Assembly (NCBI RefSeq): GCF_012927165.1
Contig: NZ_JABBGA010000032.1
Span: 1 to 43,528, forward strand
DNA: 43,528 nt
Direction of reading: 5' to 3'
From: Zoogloea dura
Lineage (GTDB): Bacteria > Pseudomonadota > Gammaproteobacteria > Burkholderiales > Rhodocyclaceae
Below the pieces are notes generated by a model. It was not told where the DNA came from. It did not search any database and worked only from the letters and a program-made list of their open reading frames with translations. This document shows positions 16,763-25,964 of this stretch, piece after piece (positions within the stretch are counted from its first letter, which is position 1; every line of letters starts with the position of its first letter). The translations under genes and the position numbers were made by a program.

Positions 16763-17653
16763 CTAGTGCAGGACTTCGGGCTTGCCGGGGGGCTGCACGT
16801 CCACCCAGACATCGCCTTCTTCCTCCCGCAACTGCAGGCCGAAGCTGGCAAACGCGGCCTGGATGTCGCGAAGCAGGGGGGCGTCAGCGAGTTCCCCGGG
16901 CTCGATGCTGTGGCCTGCCGCCAGGTGTTGTGCCGTGGTGAGCCACAGGGGGGCGATGTAGGAGCTCGTAACGAACTCGTCCATCTCGGCGCTGATCGCC
17001 TTCAGTGGCTGCTCAAGGCCGTCGAGATAGCCCTGCACATGGGCCAGCGCCTGCATCAGGTGGGCGATGCGGCCGATGCTCTTGGCGAACAGGCTGTCCA
17101 GGTCCTGGTCGGCGTAGTAGAGGGTGATCTCCTCCTGCATGCCTTCCGGCAAGGCCCGGACCAGGCCGGCAAGATGGTTGAGGAGCAGGTCGGAGTCGGC
17201 CGGCACCGACCATGCGGCCCGACGGTTGACCCGGTATTCCTGCCACATGGCGGCCACGATGGGGGACAGCGCGCGGCCCAGTGGCGTGGCTGCCTCGGTG
17301 GGCGAGGGCGCCTGGGATTCGTGGAGGCGCCAGCACTCCTTGTGCAGGTGGTGGATCAATCGTGCGATCTCGCCGCCATCTCCGGACAGGGTCTCCCACA
17401 GCTTGCTGCCGTCGAGGAGAAGGGCCAGGCCGCCCTCGTCAGGCACCAGGCGTGACAGGTGTGCGCTGCCCGCCGGAGTGACGCCGAAGCGTCGCTCGGT
17501 GGCGGCAAAGTCATCGCTGACCAGGATGCGCGACAGGGCAGTCAGGTCGAGGTCATCGTCCCGCGCCTGGATGCGCGTCAGCAAGGCTTCGATGACCTGG
17601 CGGAGGGTGGGCGAGTTGGCGGTGGATACCGGGCCGTCGAATTCGATGTGCAT
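16763..17653 (-). CDS. Conserved hypothetical protein, helical (296 residues)
   Basis: 296 residues, MHIEFDGPVSTANSPTLRQV at the start, soluble, no signal peptide, dominated by amphipathic helices rich in Leu, Ala, Glu and Asp; few Gly/Pro. No motif that I recognise. The last part (SFGLQLREEEGDVWVDVQPP) may be a small beta hairpin. It sits 12 bases downstream of nadC on the same strand, so the two are likely cotranscribed, but nothing in the sequence ties it to NAD synthesis. Composition and codon use match neighbours and the frame is uninterrupted, supporting a true gene. It could be a regulatory or scaffold protein; function is unknown. Confidence 0.75.
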   Translation of the reverse strand: MHIEFDGPVSTANSPTLRQVIEALLTRIQARDDDLDLTALSRILVSDDFAATERRFGVTPAGSAHLSRLVPDEGGLALLLDGSKLWETLSGDGGEIARLIHHLHKECWRLHESQAPSPTEAATPLGRALSPIVAAMWQEYRVNRRAAWSVPADSDLLLNHLAGLVRALPEGMQEEITLYYADQDLDSLFAKSIGRIAHLMQALAHVQGYLDGLEQPLKAISAEMDEFVTSSYIAPLWLTTAQHLAAGHSIEPGELADAPLLRDIQAAFASFGLQLREEEGDVWVDVQPPGKPEVLH

Positions 17654-17665
17654 GGCGTAGCAGCT

Positions 17666-18514
17666 TTACTCTTCCACGTGACGCAGGGAGAGGTCGATGG
17701 CGCGCACATCCTTGGTCAGGCTGCCGATGGAGATGCGGTCCACCCCCGTTTCGGCAATCGCGCGCACCTTTTCCAGATTCACGCCGCCGGAGGCTTCCAA
17801 CTCGGCGCGGCCCTGGTTGATGGCAACCGCCTCGCGCATCTGGTTCAGATCCATGTTGTCCAGCAGGATCATCCTGGCACCGGCCTCGAGGGCCTCCTCG
17901 AGCTGTGCCAGATCTTCCACCTCGACCTCGATGAACACATTGGAGGGCGCGAAGGACTTGGCCTGCTCGATAACCGCTTTGATGCTGCCGGCGGCGATGA
18001 TGTGGTTTTCCTTGATCAGGATGCCGTCGTAGAGGCCGATGCGGTGATTCGTTCCGCCGCCGACCTTCACCGCGTATTTCTGGGCCAGGCGCAAGCCCGG
18101 CAGGGTCTTGCGGGTGTCGACGATTCTGGCCTGGGTGCCTGCCACAGCCTGCACGAAAGTGGAGGTCAGGGTGGCGGTGCCCGACAGCAGCTGCACGAAA
18201 TTCAGAGCGGTGCGCTCGGCGGTGAGCAGCGAGCGGGCTGAGGCGTCCACCTCGCACAGCAACTGGCCGGGCTTGATGCGTTCGCCGTCGCGCACGTGCC
18301 AGATCACCGAAGCATCGGGCTCGAGCGCGGCAAAGGTGGCGTTGAACCAGGCCGTGCCGCACAGCACGGCGTCCTCGCGGGTGATCACGCGGCCACGGGC
18401 GCCACGGCTGGCGGGGACCAGGCGGGCGGTGAGATCGCCGGTTCCGATGTCTTCGGCCAGGGAGGCGGCCACGGAGCGCTGGACTTCAACGCGAAGCTGT
18501 TCTGCAAATTCCAT
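17666..18514 (-). CDS. nadC: Nicotinate-nucleotide pyrophosphorylase (carboxylating), quinolinate phosphoribosyltransferase
   Basis: 282 residues, normal NadC length. N-terminal sandwich domain (residues ~1-110) with EDIGTGDLTARLVP and the substrate-binding ERTALNFVQLLSGTAT; C-terminal alpha/beta barrel with DTRKTLPGLR, KVGGGTNHRIGLYDGILIKENH split as GGGTNHRIGLYDG and LIKENHI, and EVEVEDLAQLEEAL, plus the phosphate-binding SIGSLTK near the end. It converts quinolinate and PRPP to nicotinate mononucleotide, CO2 and pyrophosphate in de novo NAD synthesis. Divergent from the FMN protein gene with a 55-base intergenic space that must hold both promoters. Confidence 0.97.
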   Translation of the reverse strand: MEFAEQLRVEVQRSVAASLAEDIGTGDLTARLVPASRGARGRVITREDAVLCGTAWFNATFAALEPDASVIWHVRDGERIKPGQLLCEVDASARSLLTAERTALNFVQLLSGTATLTSTFVQAVAGTQARIVDTRKTLPGLRLAQKYAVKVGGGTNHRIGLYDGILIKENHIIAAGSIKAVIEQAKSFAPSNVFIEVEVEDLAQLEEALEAGARMILLDNMDLNQMREAVAINQGRAELEASGGVNLEKVRAIAETGVDRISIGSLTKDVRAIDLSLRHVEE

Positions 18515-18569
18515 CGAGAGTCACCTAAGATGTTCCGGCGCGAAATTCTAACACCGGGGGGGAGAGGCC

Positions 18570-20072
18570 ATGAGCACCATGATGGGCGTGCTGCAGGTAA
18601 GTCTGGGCGTATTGATCGTGATGCTGGTCGGTGGAGGCCTGACCTACTGGTATGTTCAGGACATCACCCAGAAGAAGCATGCAATCCTGCGCAATTACCC
18701 GGTGATCGGTCACCTGCGCTACTTCTTCGAGCAGCTTGGCGAATATTTCCGCCAGTACTTCTTTCTCGGCGACCGGGAAGAGATGCCCTTCAACCGGGCT
18801 ACCCGGGGCTGGGTGTACCGGCTGGCCAAGAACGAAGGTGGCGTCATCGGCTTCGGCTCCACCTATGACCTTCACCAGCCCGGCGCGCTGCTCTTCGTGA
18901 ATGCCGGCTTCCCGGTGCTGGAAGAAGACCAGGCGCCCACGCCGCCCCTGGCCATCGGCGAGGGCTATGCGGCCAAGCCCTTCGTGGCCCGCTCCATCGT
19001 CAATATCAGTGGCATGAGCTACGGCGCCTTGTCGAGGCCGGCGGTGCTGGCCCTGTCGAAGGGCGCCGCGGAGGCAGGCTGCTGGATGGATACCGGTGAA
19101 GGCGGCCTGGCGCCGGCGCATATCGAAGGCGGTGCCGACATCATCATGCAGATCGGCACGGCCAAATACGGAGTGCGGGACGCCGACGGGCAGCTGTCCG
19201 ACGAGCGGCTGCGTGAATTGGCCGCCATCGATGCCGTGAAGGCCTTCGAGATCAAGCTGTCCCAGGGTGCCAAGCCGGGCAAGGGCGGCGTGCTGCCGGC
19301 GGCCAAGGTCACGCCCGAGATTGCGGCGATCCGGGGCATCCCGGTCGGCGTGGATTCCATCAGCCCCAACCGCCATCGGGACGTGGGCAACGTCAATGAG
19401 CTGCTCGACATGATCGTGCGGGTGCGCACCTTGACCGGCAAGCCGGTGGGCATCAAGACCGCCATCGGTGGGCGACGCTTCCTGCACGAACTGTGTGAAG
19501 CCATTCTGCGGCGTGGGCTCGACACCGCGCCGGACTTCATCGCCGTGGACGGTGGCGAAGGCGGCTCCGGTGCTGCGCCACAAGCGCTCGCCGATCACAT
19601 GGCCCTGTCCATCGACGAGGCCCTGCCGCGGGTCGTGGACACCCTCATCGAGTTCGGCCTGCGCGAGAGGGTGCGGGTGATCGCCGCCGGCAAGCTGGTC
19701 ACCTCGGCGCGGGCCGCCTGGGCCCTGGCCTGTGGTGCCGACTTCGTCAACACTGCGCGGGGCTTCATGTTCTCGCTGGGCTGCGTGCAGGCCATGCGCT
19801 GTCACCAGAACACCTGCCCGACCGGCATTACCACCCACAACCCCAAGCTGCAGCGCGGGTTGGTGGTGGAGGAGAAATACCTGCGGGTGGCCCAATACGC
19901 CCGCAACATGAACCGGGAGATCGACATGATTGCCCACGCCTGCGGCCTGCGTCATGCCCGCGAGTTCCGGCGCGAGCACGTACGGCGGGTCCAGGCTGAC
20001 GGTACGAGCGAAGCCTTCAACATGCTCTACCCCTATCCCGAGCCCTTCGACGGCAAGGCCGGCCTGTTCTAG
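18570..20072 (+). CDS. FMN-binding glutamate synthase-domain protein (membrane-anchored, GltB-like)
   Basis: 500 residues. An N-terminal transmembrane helix (residues ~7-28) precedes a glutamate-synthase FMN domain (residues ~95-460). Recognisable pieces are ISGMSYGALSRPAVLALSKGA, TGEGGLAPAH, IKLSQGAKPGKGG, HRDVGNVNELLD and DGGEGGSGAAPQALAD. Three Cys at 405, 411 and 416 (GCVQAMRCHQNTCPTG) have the C-X5-C-X4-C spacing of the 3Fe-4S cluster in GltB. The amidotransferase and C-terminal GXGXG domains of full GltB are missing, so this is the short archaeal-type or stand-alone class whose true reaction is uncertain; it is not a complete glutamate synthase. No gltD partner nearby. Confidence 0.9.
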   Translation: MSTMMGVLQVSLGVLIVMLVGGGLTYWYVQDITQKKHAILRNYPVIGHLRYFFEQLGEYFRQYFFLGDREEMPFNRATRGWVYRLAKNEGGVIGFGSTYDLHQPGALLFVNAGFPVLEEDQAPTPPLAIGEGYAAKPFVARSIVNISGMSYGALSRPAVLALSKGAAEAGCWMDTGEGGLAPAHIEGGADIIMQIGTAKYGVRDADGQLSDERLRELAAIDAVKAFEIKLSQGAKPGKGGVLPAAKVTPEIAAIRGIPVGVDSISPNRHRDVGNVNELLDMIVRVRTLTGKPVGIKTAIGGRRFLHELCEAILRRGLDTAPDFIAVDGGEGGSGAAPQALADHMALSIDEALPRVVDTLIEFGLRERVRVIAAGKLVTSARAAWALACGADFVNTARGFMFSLGCVQAMRCHQNTCPTGITTHNPKLQRGLVVEEKYLRVAQYARNMNREIDMIAHACGLRHAREFRREHVRRVQADGTSEAFNMLYPYPEPFDGKAGLF

Positions 20073-20407
20073 ACGGCACTTCCTGCCGCCGCGCCGCGGG
20101 CCATGCTGCCTGCGGCCAGCTTCCATACGGTGAGGCGGGAAGGGCCTGGCGCAGGGTGGGGCGGCAATATTTACCGCGGCACGGCCACCTTACCCGCAGC
20201 GCCTCACGATCCGGCCCTATCGAAGGGCTGCGGGGCCGACCATAGCCGGTTTGCTTAACCCAACTTTACTTCCCTTTACGGCCCTTGGCGGGCAGGTCGC
20301 CGCCTTTCGGCCGTTAAATTGCTATCTGAACAGGGCTGGCAAGGCGAACGCAGCCAGCCCGCGACGACCGGCGGCTTACCGGGTCAAGGCAAGCAAAGGA
20401 AGGCATC
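20073..20407. other. Intergenic region ahead of the EF-hand gene
   Basis: 335 bases, no gene seen. The stretch 20265-20335 is more AT-rich and may hold the promoter of the EF-hand gene. A weak sigma-54-like string, TGGCGGGCAGGTCGCC at 20286-20301, keeps GG and GC 10 bases apart, but in GC-rich DNA this has low weight. Confidence 0.3.
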
Positions 20408-21184
20408 ATGGTCAGCAACATCGGCAGTTACAGCAGCGCATCGGCGGCATTCACCCGCCCAGATCCCAGCCAGATGGCAAGCAAGCTCTTCTCCAAGCTC
20501 GACACCAAGGGGCAGGGCTACATCGAGGAGAGCGATCTTCAATCGGCCTTCAGTCAGGTCTTCTCGTCCACTGACAGCAGCTCCTCATCGTCGGATGCCT
20601 CCTCGCTGTTCAGCGCTCTGGACAGTGACAGCAATGGCCAGGTCACCGAGAGCGAGTTCTCCAGCAGCATCCAGAAGCTGGCCGATGCGCTGGACAGCCA
20701 GGCTTTTGGCAGCCGCATGGCCGGTGGCATGGGTGGCATGGGGGGAGCGGGCGGTGCCGGGGCCATGGGCGGCATGCCGCCGCCTCCGCCGCGGGATGAG
20801 GACGACGCCGGCTTCACCAAGGACCAGCTCAGCAGCCAGCTGGAGGAGATCGGCTCCACCGACAGCGAGCGCTCCTCCTTGATCTCCGACGTGGTGGCCA
20901 ACTTCGAGGCCGCCGACGCCAATGGCGACGGCAAGGTCAGCCGGGCCGAGGCCATGGCCTACCAGCAGTCGAGCAGTTCCTCCACGTCGAGCAGCACTTC
21001 CGGCACCAGCACCAGCGCCAGCTCGACAAGCGACACCAGCAGCAGCGCCAGCACCAGCAGCTCCGCCTCCACCGCCCATGCCGAGGCCCGCATGATGCAT
21101 CGGCTCATGGAGTTGATGCGGGCCTATGGCAGCGACGCCGACAGCAGCGCCAGCACGGGCAGCAGTGTTGCCATCTCGGCCTGA
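20408..21184 (+). CDS. EF-hand calcium-binding protein with Ser-rich low-complexity regions
   Basis: 258 residues with ribosome site AAAGGAAGG before the ATG. Three canonical EF-hand loops are visible: DTKGQGYIEESD (32-43), DSDSNGQVTESE (72-83) and DANGDGKVSRAE (170-181). A Gly/Met/Pro linker (GGMGGMGGAGG, then PPPPPRDEDD, ~105-133) separates the second and third. Residues ~188-225 are almost pure Ser/Thr/Ala. There is no signal peptide; the N-terminus MVSNIGSYSSASAAF resembles type I- or flagellar-export-type unstructured leaders, but secretion is speculation. It likely binds Ca2+ as a sensor or surface protein. The gene is convergent with miaA, 29 bases apart. Confidence 0.85.
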   Translation: MVSNIGSYSSASAAFTRPDPSQMASKLFSKLDTKGQGYIEESDLQSAFSQVFSSTDSSSSSSDASSLFSALDSDSNGQVTESEFSSSIQKLADALDSQAFGSRMAGGMGGMGGAGGAGAMGGMPPPPPRDEDDAGFTKDQLSSQLEEIGSTDSERSSLISDVVANFEAADANGDGKVSRAEAMAYQQSSSSSTSSSTSGTSTSASSTSDTSSSASTSSSASTAHAEARMMHRLMELMRAYGSDADSSASTGSSVAISA

Positions 21185-21213
21185 AGCCGAGCCACCAGCA
21201 CGCCGGGTCTGTG

Positions 21214-22176
21214 TCAGCTGCCGATGCGTGACTCGACCAGCTCGAGGACACGGCTCTCCAGCCGGTCCTCGAGGCACTCCACCTCCACCAGATCGCCCCA
21301 GTTCTCCCGGAAATTGCGCTGCCAGGTGATCTGGCGCTTGGCCAGCTGGCGGGTGGCGAAGATGCCCTTGCTGCGGAAGGTCTGCAAGTCGCAGTCGCCC
21401 TCGAGGTACTCCAGCGCCTGGCGATAGCCCACGCAGCGCATCGACGGCAGGCCCGGGTCCAGGGTGTAGCGGCGGCGCAGCGCCACCACCTCGTCCACGA
21501 AGCCGGCCAGCAGCATCGCGTCGAAGCGTTTCTCGATGCGCGCATGGAGCACCGCCCGGTCGCCGGGGCTCAGCGCGATCGGAATATAGCGATGGCTGTC
21601 CGGCGTGGCTTCACGGCGGGCATAGCTGGCGGCCAGCGGCTCGCCGGTGAGGCGCACGATCTCCAGGGCACGCTGGATGCGCTGGGCGTCGTTCGGCTCC
21701 AGGCGGGCGGCGGCGGCGGCATCCAGGCGCGCCAGCTCGGCATGCAGGGCCGGCCAGCCATCCCGGGCGGCTGCCTCCTCGATCTCGCGGCGCAGCGCCG
21801 GGTCGGCCTCGGGCAGGTCGGACAAGCCCTCGCGAAGCGCCTTGTAATACAGCATGGTGCCGCCCACCAGCAGCGGAATGCGGCCGCGCGCGGTGATCTC
21901 GCCCATCAGCCGGCGCGCGTCCTCGCAGAAGCGCGCGGCCGAATACGCCTCCTCCGGGCTCAGGATGTCGATCAAGTGATGCGGGCAGGCAGCCTGCTCC
22001 GCCGCGCTGGGCTTGGCCGTGCCGATATCCATGTCGCGGAACACCAGGGCCGAATCAACGCTGATGATCTCCACGGGCAGGCTGCGCGCGAGGGCCAGCG
22101 CGCAGGCCGTCTTGCCACTGGCGGTCGGGCCCATCAGCAGGATGGCGGGGGGAAGCAGGGGCGTTTGAGGCATCAT
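21214..22176 (-). CDS. miaA: tRNA dimethylallyltransferase MiaA
   Basis: 320 residues. P-loop GPTASGKT near residue 16, [18 protein letters not shown] (substrate-interacting Asp and the STOP loop), [34 protein letters not shown] and the C-terminal [23 protein letters not shown] followed by [15 protein letters not shown]. MiaA transfers an isoprenoid from DMAPP to N6 of A37 in tRNAs reading UNN codons. Length and all hallmarks are standard. Start at 22176 or the next Met at 22173. The ATG is 47 bases from the divergent TraB/GumN start, so promoters share this gap. Confidence 0.97.
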   Translation of the reverse strand: MMPQTPLLPPAILLMGPTASGKTACALALARSLPVEIISVDSALVFRDMDIGTAKPSAAEQAACPHHLIDILSPEEAYSAARFCEDARRLMGEITARGRIPLLVGGTMLYYKALREGLSDLPEADPALRREIEEAAARDGWPALHAELARLDAAAAARLEPNDAQRIQRALEIVRLTGEPLAASYARREATPDSHRYIPIALSPGDRAVLHARIEKRFDAMLLAGFVDEVVALRRRYTLDPGLPSMRCVGYRQALEYLEGDCDLQTFRSKGIFATRQLAKRQITWQRNFRENWGDLVEVECLEDRLESRVLELVESRIGS

Positions 22177-22223
22177 GCGGCTTTCGAGTGGACGCGCATT
22201 GTAGCGGTTGGGATAGGGGGAGG

Positions 22224-23135
22224 ATGAAGCGGGTGATGATGAAGCGCATGGGGCGCATCGGCCTGCTGGCCGTCATGCTGATGGTGTCGGCGCAGGCGTT
22301 CGCCGCCGGGCCGACGTTTCTGTGGGAGTTGCGGGATGCCCGCGGTGCCGTGCGGGCCTGGCTGTTCGGCACCATCCACGTCTGTGACGAGGCCTGCTTC
22401 CCGCTGCCCGGGGTGGTGCGCGAAGCCTTTGCCAAGGCCGATGTGCTGGCCCTGGAGCTCGATCCGGACGATCCGCAGCTGGTCGTCCAGCTGCGTAAGG
22501 CCGGCATGCTGCCGTCGGGCCAGCGCCTCGGGCAGCGCCTGCCGCCTGAACTGAATACCCGGCTGGAGCGCGTGGCGGCGGGCTTCGGGCTGCCTGCCGA
22601 GGCCATCCAGCGCCTGCAGCCGTGGATGGTGGCGACCCTGCTCAGCCTGCAGGCGGCCGACAAGGCCGGTTATGGCGCGTCGCAGGGCGTGGATCTGTGG
22701 CTGGCCCGCCAGGCACGTGCGCGGGGCCTGCCCCTGCTGGCGCTGGAGACGGCCAGGCGCCAAGTGGCCGCCCTTGGCGCAGGGGGCGAGAAGGCCCAGC
22801 TGGCCTACCTCGCCGAGGTCGTCGATCTGATCGACAGCGGCGAAGCCAGCGCCTATTTCGGTGCCATGCTGCAGGCTTGGCGCGACGGCGACGCCGCCGA
22901 GCTGGACCGCCTGATGCGCGAAGAGATGGCGGGCGAGGCCATGCAGCCGCTGCTCGACGCCCTGCTGGGCCAGCGCAACCGCGAGATGGCGCTGCGCATC
23001 GACAAGCAGCTCAAGACCGGCCGCCGTCCCTTCGTGGCGGTGGGGGCAGCCCACCTGGGCGGTCCGTCAGGGCTGGTCGTGCAGTTGGCAGCCAAGGGCT
23101 ACAAGCTGCGCCAGCTCGATGCCACGCCCGACTAG
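22224..23135 (+). CDS. TraB/GumN family protein with signal peptide
   Basis: About 303 residues from ATG 22224 (alternatives GTG 22233, ATG 22236 or 22239; the strong AGGGGGAGG ends right at 22223, so a slightly later start may be used). A signal peptide ends near FAAGP. The TraB/GumN domain follows: WLFGTIHV with conserved His, a second block [13 protein letters not shown] with acidic residues, and the C-terminal [19 protein letters not shown] with the second conserved His. The family is thought to be a metal-dependent protease-like fold; bacterial members are mostly uncharacterised periplasmic or lipoprotein-like proteins. The next gene, a cell-wall amidase, follows after 6 bases, so the two are probably one operon. 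Confidence 0.88.
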   Translation: MKRVMMKRMGRIGLLAVMLMVSAQAFAAGPTFLWELRDARGAVRAWLFGTIHVCDEACFPLPGVVREAFAKADVLALELDPDDPQLVVQLRKAGMLPSGQRLGQRLPPELNTRLERVAAGFGLPAEAIQRLQPWMVATLLSLQAADKAGYGASQGVDLWLARQARARGLPLLALETARRQVAALGAGGEKAQLAYLAEVVDLIDSGEASAYFGAMLQAWRDGDAAELDRLMREEMAGEAMQPLLDALLGQRNREMALRIDKQLKTGRRPFVAVGAAHLGGPSGLVVQLAAKGYKLRQLDATPD

Positions 23136-23141
23136 CCTGCA

Positions 23142-23936
23142 GTGGGCCGTGACGTGAGCCGCAACGTGAAGTTTCCTGCACCCGCCTGCACCCTGTTCGC
23201 CTGCCTGCTGGCCGCACCCGCCCAGGCCGGGCCGATAGCTGTGGATGTCGGGCATTATCTCGCCCGGCCCGGCGCCACCAGCGCCCGCGGCATCACCGAG
23301 TTCGACTACAACCACAGCCTTGCCGCCGTGGTCGCCGCGCGCCTGCAAGCCGAGGGTGGAACCGTGAGTCTCATCGGCCAGCGGGGCGAGATGGCCGAGC
23401 TGCGCGAGCGTACCCGCGAGGCCGAGGCCGGCGGTGCCCGCTTCTTCCTGTCCATCCACCACGACTCGGTCAAGGAAGAGGCCCTGCGCCCCTGGGTCTG
23501 GCAGGGCCAGGCCCGGCATTACGCCGAAGGCTTCACCGGCTTCTCGCTGTTCGTGTCACGCCTCAACCCGTATCCGGTCGAGAGCATCGCCTGCGCCAGT
23601 GCCATCGGCGCGCACCTGCGCCAGGCTGGCCTGGCGGTCGCCACACACCATGGTGTGTCGTCCTCCGGCGTGCTGCGGCCCTGGGCCGACGCGGACAATG
23701 GCGTGTATTTCTACGACAATCTGGTGGTGCTGAAGACGGCCAGCATGCCCGCCGTGCTGCTGGAGGCCGGCGTCATTGTGGATCGGGACGAAGAGCTGGC
23801 GCTGGCCACTCCCGCCCGGCGCGCCCTCACCGCCGAGGCCGTGGCGCAGGGCCTGCGCGCCTGCGGCATGTTCGACACTGCCGCGAACCCGCCGGCTGCC
23901 GGAGGTTCCAAGCCTCCGGGCACGGGGAATCCGTGA
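23142..23936 (+). CDS. N-acetylmuramoyl-L-alanine amidase (Amidase_3)
   Basis: About 264 residues from GTG 23142 (GTG 23154 also possible). Signal peptide VKFPAPACTLFACLLAAPAQA, then a zinc amidase domain: VDVGHY (zinc His), GITEFDYN (zinc Glu), SIHHDSV (zinc His) and the catalytic Glu in VLLEAGVIVDRDEE. This is the Amidase_3 order seen in AmiA/B/C. The domain is compact and has no AMIN or LysM targeting domain, and the usual H-G-G-x-D start is replaced by D-V-G-H-Y, so it is a divergent branch. It should cleave the amide between MurNAc and L-Ala of peptidoglycan in the periplasm. The C-terminus ends in a Pro/Gly tail. Confidence 0.88.
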   Translation: MGRDVSRNVKFPAPACTLFACLLAAPAQAGPIAVDVGHYLARPGATSARGITEFDYNHSLAAVVAARLQAEGGTVSLIGQRGEMAELRERTREAEAGGARFFLSIHHDSVKEEALRPWVWQGQARHYAEGFTGFSLFVSRLNPYPVESIACASAIGAHLRQAGLAVATHHGVSSSGVLRPWADADNGVYFYDNLVVLKTASMPAVLLEAGVIVDRDEELALATPARRALTAEAVAQGLRACGMFDTAANPPAAGGSKPPGTGNP

Positions 23937-23996
23937 CCGGGCGCCGCCGATCGGCGAAAATCCAGGCCCTGGAAGCCAAGGAGACCTTCCCGCAAC

Positions 23997-24752
23997 ATGA
24001 AGAACGTTCTGCTGTCCTATTTTTCCGCCGCCCGCAGCCTCACCCGGCGCGGCATCCTGTGGCATCTCATGTGGCCGACCCTGCTCGCCGCCATCATCTG
24101 GTCCGGCCTGCTGGTGGCCAGCTGGGGCGCCCTGATCGAGCTCGGTACGCATTTCGTCACCGGCCTGCCGCTGGTTGGCGACTGGCTGGCGGGCTCCGAA
24201 TCGGCCCTGATGGTCGCCCTGGTGATGTTCAAGCTCAGCCTGGTGGTGCTGGCGCTGCCCATCATCTACGTTACGGCGGCCTTCCTGGTCGCCGCGGTGG
24301 CGCTGCCCTTGATGGCCGAGAAGGTGGCGGCGCAGGATTACGCCGATATCGCCCGGCGCGCCGGCGGCAGCCAGGTGGGCAGCGTGTGGAACGCCCTCAC
24401 CTCGGTGCTGCAGTTCCTCGTGCTGCTGATCCTCACCCTTCCGCTGTGGCTGATCCCCGGCGTGGGCCTGGTGATCTCCCTGATCCTCACTGCCTGGCTC
24501 AACCAGCGCGCCTTCCGCTACGACGCCCTGATGGCACATGCCGACCGGGCCGAGATGAAGGAACTGCCGGCGGTGCACGCCAGCGGTTTGTTCGGCGTGG
24601 GCCTGCTGGGCGCCGTGATGGCCCACATACCGGTGCTCAACCTGTTCGCCCCGGCCATGTCCGGGCTGGCTTTCGTGCACTACCTGCTGTCTGCTCTGCG
24701 GGTCAGTCGCCTGACCGACGACAACCGGGAAAACATCATCGAGGTGAAATGA
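23997..24752 (+). CDS. EI24 domain (CysZ-like) integral membrane protein
   Basis: 251 residues with about five to six hydrophobic segments: ~22-44, ~70-105, ~138-165 and ~195-225. Pattern and length fit the EI24/CysZ family (for example HLMWPTLLAAIIWSGLL at the start and LILTAWLNQRAFRYDALMAHA in the loop that is conserved in EI24 proteins). CysZ imports sulfate, but most EI24 members lack assigned substrates and there is no cysteine-synthesis gene here, so transport of sulfate is not claimed. Its stop codon directly abuts the ATG of the CinA-like gene, indicating cotranscription and coupled translation. Confidence 0.85.
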   Translation: MKNVLLSYFSAARSLTRRGILWHLMWPTLLAAIIWSGLLVASWGALIELGTHFVTGLPLVGDWLAGSESALMVALVMFKLSLVVLALPIIYVTAAFLVAAVALPLMAEKVAAQDYADIARRAGGSQVGSVWNALTSVLQFLVLLILTLPLWLIPGVGLVISLILTAWLNQRAFRYDALMAHADRAEMKELPAVHASGLFGVGLLGAVMAHIPVLNLFAPAMSGLAFVHYLLSALRVSRLTDDNRENIIEVK

Positions 24753-25535
24753 ATGGCTGACAACGCAATCCCCGCCTTTGGCGCAATCATCATCGGCGAC
24801 GAACTGCTCTCCGGCCGGCGCGAGGACAAACACCTGGGCAAGGTGCTGGAGCTGCTCAAGGCCCGCGGCCTGCGCCTGGCATCGGTGCGCTACGTGGGCG
24901 ACGAACGGCCGCGGCTGGTGCAAACCCTGCGCGAGAGCTTCGCCACCGGCGACATCGTGTTCAGTTTCGGCGGCATCGGTGCCACCCCGGACGACCACAC
25001 CCGCCAGGCCGCCGCCGAGGCACTCGGCCTGCCCCTGGCCCTGCACCCCGAAGCCGAGGCCGAGATCCGTGCCCGCTTCGGCGACGAGACCACTCCGCAG
25101 CGCCTGCAGATGGGCGTGTATCCGGAAGGCAGCGAGATCATCCCCAATCCCTACAACCGCATCCCCGGCTTCTCCATCCGCAACCACTTCTTCGTGCCCG
25201 GCTTCCCGGTAATGGCCTGGCCGATGGTGGAGTGGGTGCTCGATACCCGCTTTGCCCATCTGCATCACCAGCAAGACTACGTCGAGCAGTCGGTGATCGT
25301 CTGGGACGCCATGGAAGGCAAGCTCATCGACCTGATGGAGCGCATTACCGCCGACTTTCCCGATGCCACCCTGTTCAGCCTGCCGAGCGTGGGCGGGGAG
25401 GGCGGGCGCCGCCATATCGAACTGGGCATGAAGGGCCCGGCGCAGCGTGTCGCGGCGGCCATGGCCCTGATCACCGCCGAAGTCAGCCAGCGCGGCTACA
25501 CCTGGGAGGCCCCGCCCGCCGGAGATGCTGCGTGA
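24753..25535 (+). CDS. Competence/damage-inducible protein A-like, molybdopterin-binding domain protein
   Basis: 260 residues. MoCF/MoaB-like fold of the CinA N-terminal domain: FGAIIIGDELLSGRREDKH near the start, VFSFGGIGATPDDHTRQA in the middle (equivalent of GGLGPTxDD), and GFPVMAWPMVEWVL. The CinA C-terminal nicotinamide-nucleotide amidase domain is absent, as in the short COG1058 proteins of many proteobacteria. Members bind molybdopterin-like or nucleotide ligands; one related branch is an ADP-ribose pyrophosphatase, so exact function is open. It starts immediately after the EI24 stop and overlaps the next gene by 4 bases (GTGA), giving a three-gene unit. Confidence 0.9.
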   Translation: MADNAIPAFGAIIIGDELLSGRREDKHLGKVLELLKARGLRLASVRYVGDERPRLVQTLRESFATGDIVFSFGGIGATPDDHTRQAAAEALGLPLALHPEAEAEIRARFGDETTPQRLQMGVYPEGSEIIPNPYNRIPGFSIRNHFFVPGFPVMAWPMVEWVLDTRFAHLHHQQDYVEQSVIVWDAMEGKLIDLMERITADFPDATLFSLPSVGGEGGRRHIELGMKGPAQRVAAAMALITAEVSQRGYTWEAPPAGDAA

Positions 25536-25888
25536 CCTGCGGCTACCGGGACTTCCCCGGCCGGCGCTGGCTGGTGGTGTTCCTGCGGGCCGCCCACCTG
25601 GCTGGCGTGGTTGGCGTGGGGGCCGGCCTGCTCGCGGGCGCGGCCGCGGCGGCAGGGCCCTTCGCCGAGCTGCTGGTGATCTCCGGCGTGCTCATGGCAG
25701 CGCTGGACGCCTGGTCCAACCCGGTCTGGCTGCGGGAGTTTGCCGGCCTGTCGCTGCTCCTCAAGCTGGCCCTGCTGCTGTGGTTTGCGGCGGACGAAGC
25801 CGCCCGGCCAGCCCTGTTCTGGTCCATCCTGGTCTTCTCGGCCATCTTTTCCCACGCCCCTGCCAGTTTCCGCCACCGCCAACTGTAG
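25532..25888 (+). CDS. Small integral membrane protein of unknown function
   Basis: 118 residues from GTG 25532, which overlaps the previous stop in a GTGA arrangement, hence translational coupling. Four hydrophobic segments: around residues 12-36, 42-60, 70-88 and 93-108. N-terminus VTCGYRDFPGRRWLVVFLRAAHL and C-terminus SHAPASFRHRQL carry the charges. The pattern is reminiscent of small CopD-like or DUF-type four-helix membrane proteins with a His near each end, but I could not confirm a family. Third gene of the EI24-CinA unit. Confidence 0.7.
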   Translation: MTCGYRDFPGRRWLVVFLRAAHLAGVVGVGAGLLAGAAAAAGPFAELLVISGVLMAALDAWSNPVWLREFAGLSLLLKLALLLWFAADEAARPALFWSILVFSAIFSHAPASFRHRQL

Positions 25889-25964
25889 GCCGTGACTGCT
25901 GCTGTCACGGGCGTGCAGCCTTGCCCCGCTATGCTCCCGCTGCGTTGTGGCAGGGAGAGGGAAG

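Noticed and set aside
20286-20301. Sigma-54-like TGGCGGGCAGGTCGCC upstream of the EF-hand gene
   Set aside because: Matches the invariant GG/GC but the rest is GC-rich background, and there is no upstream palindrome; not strong enough to call.
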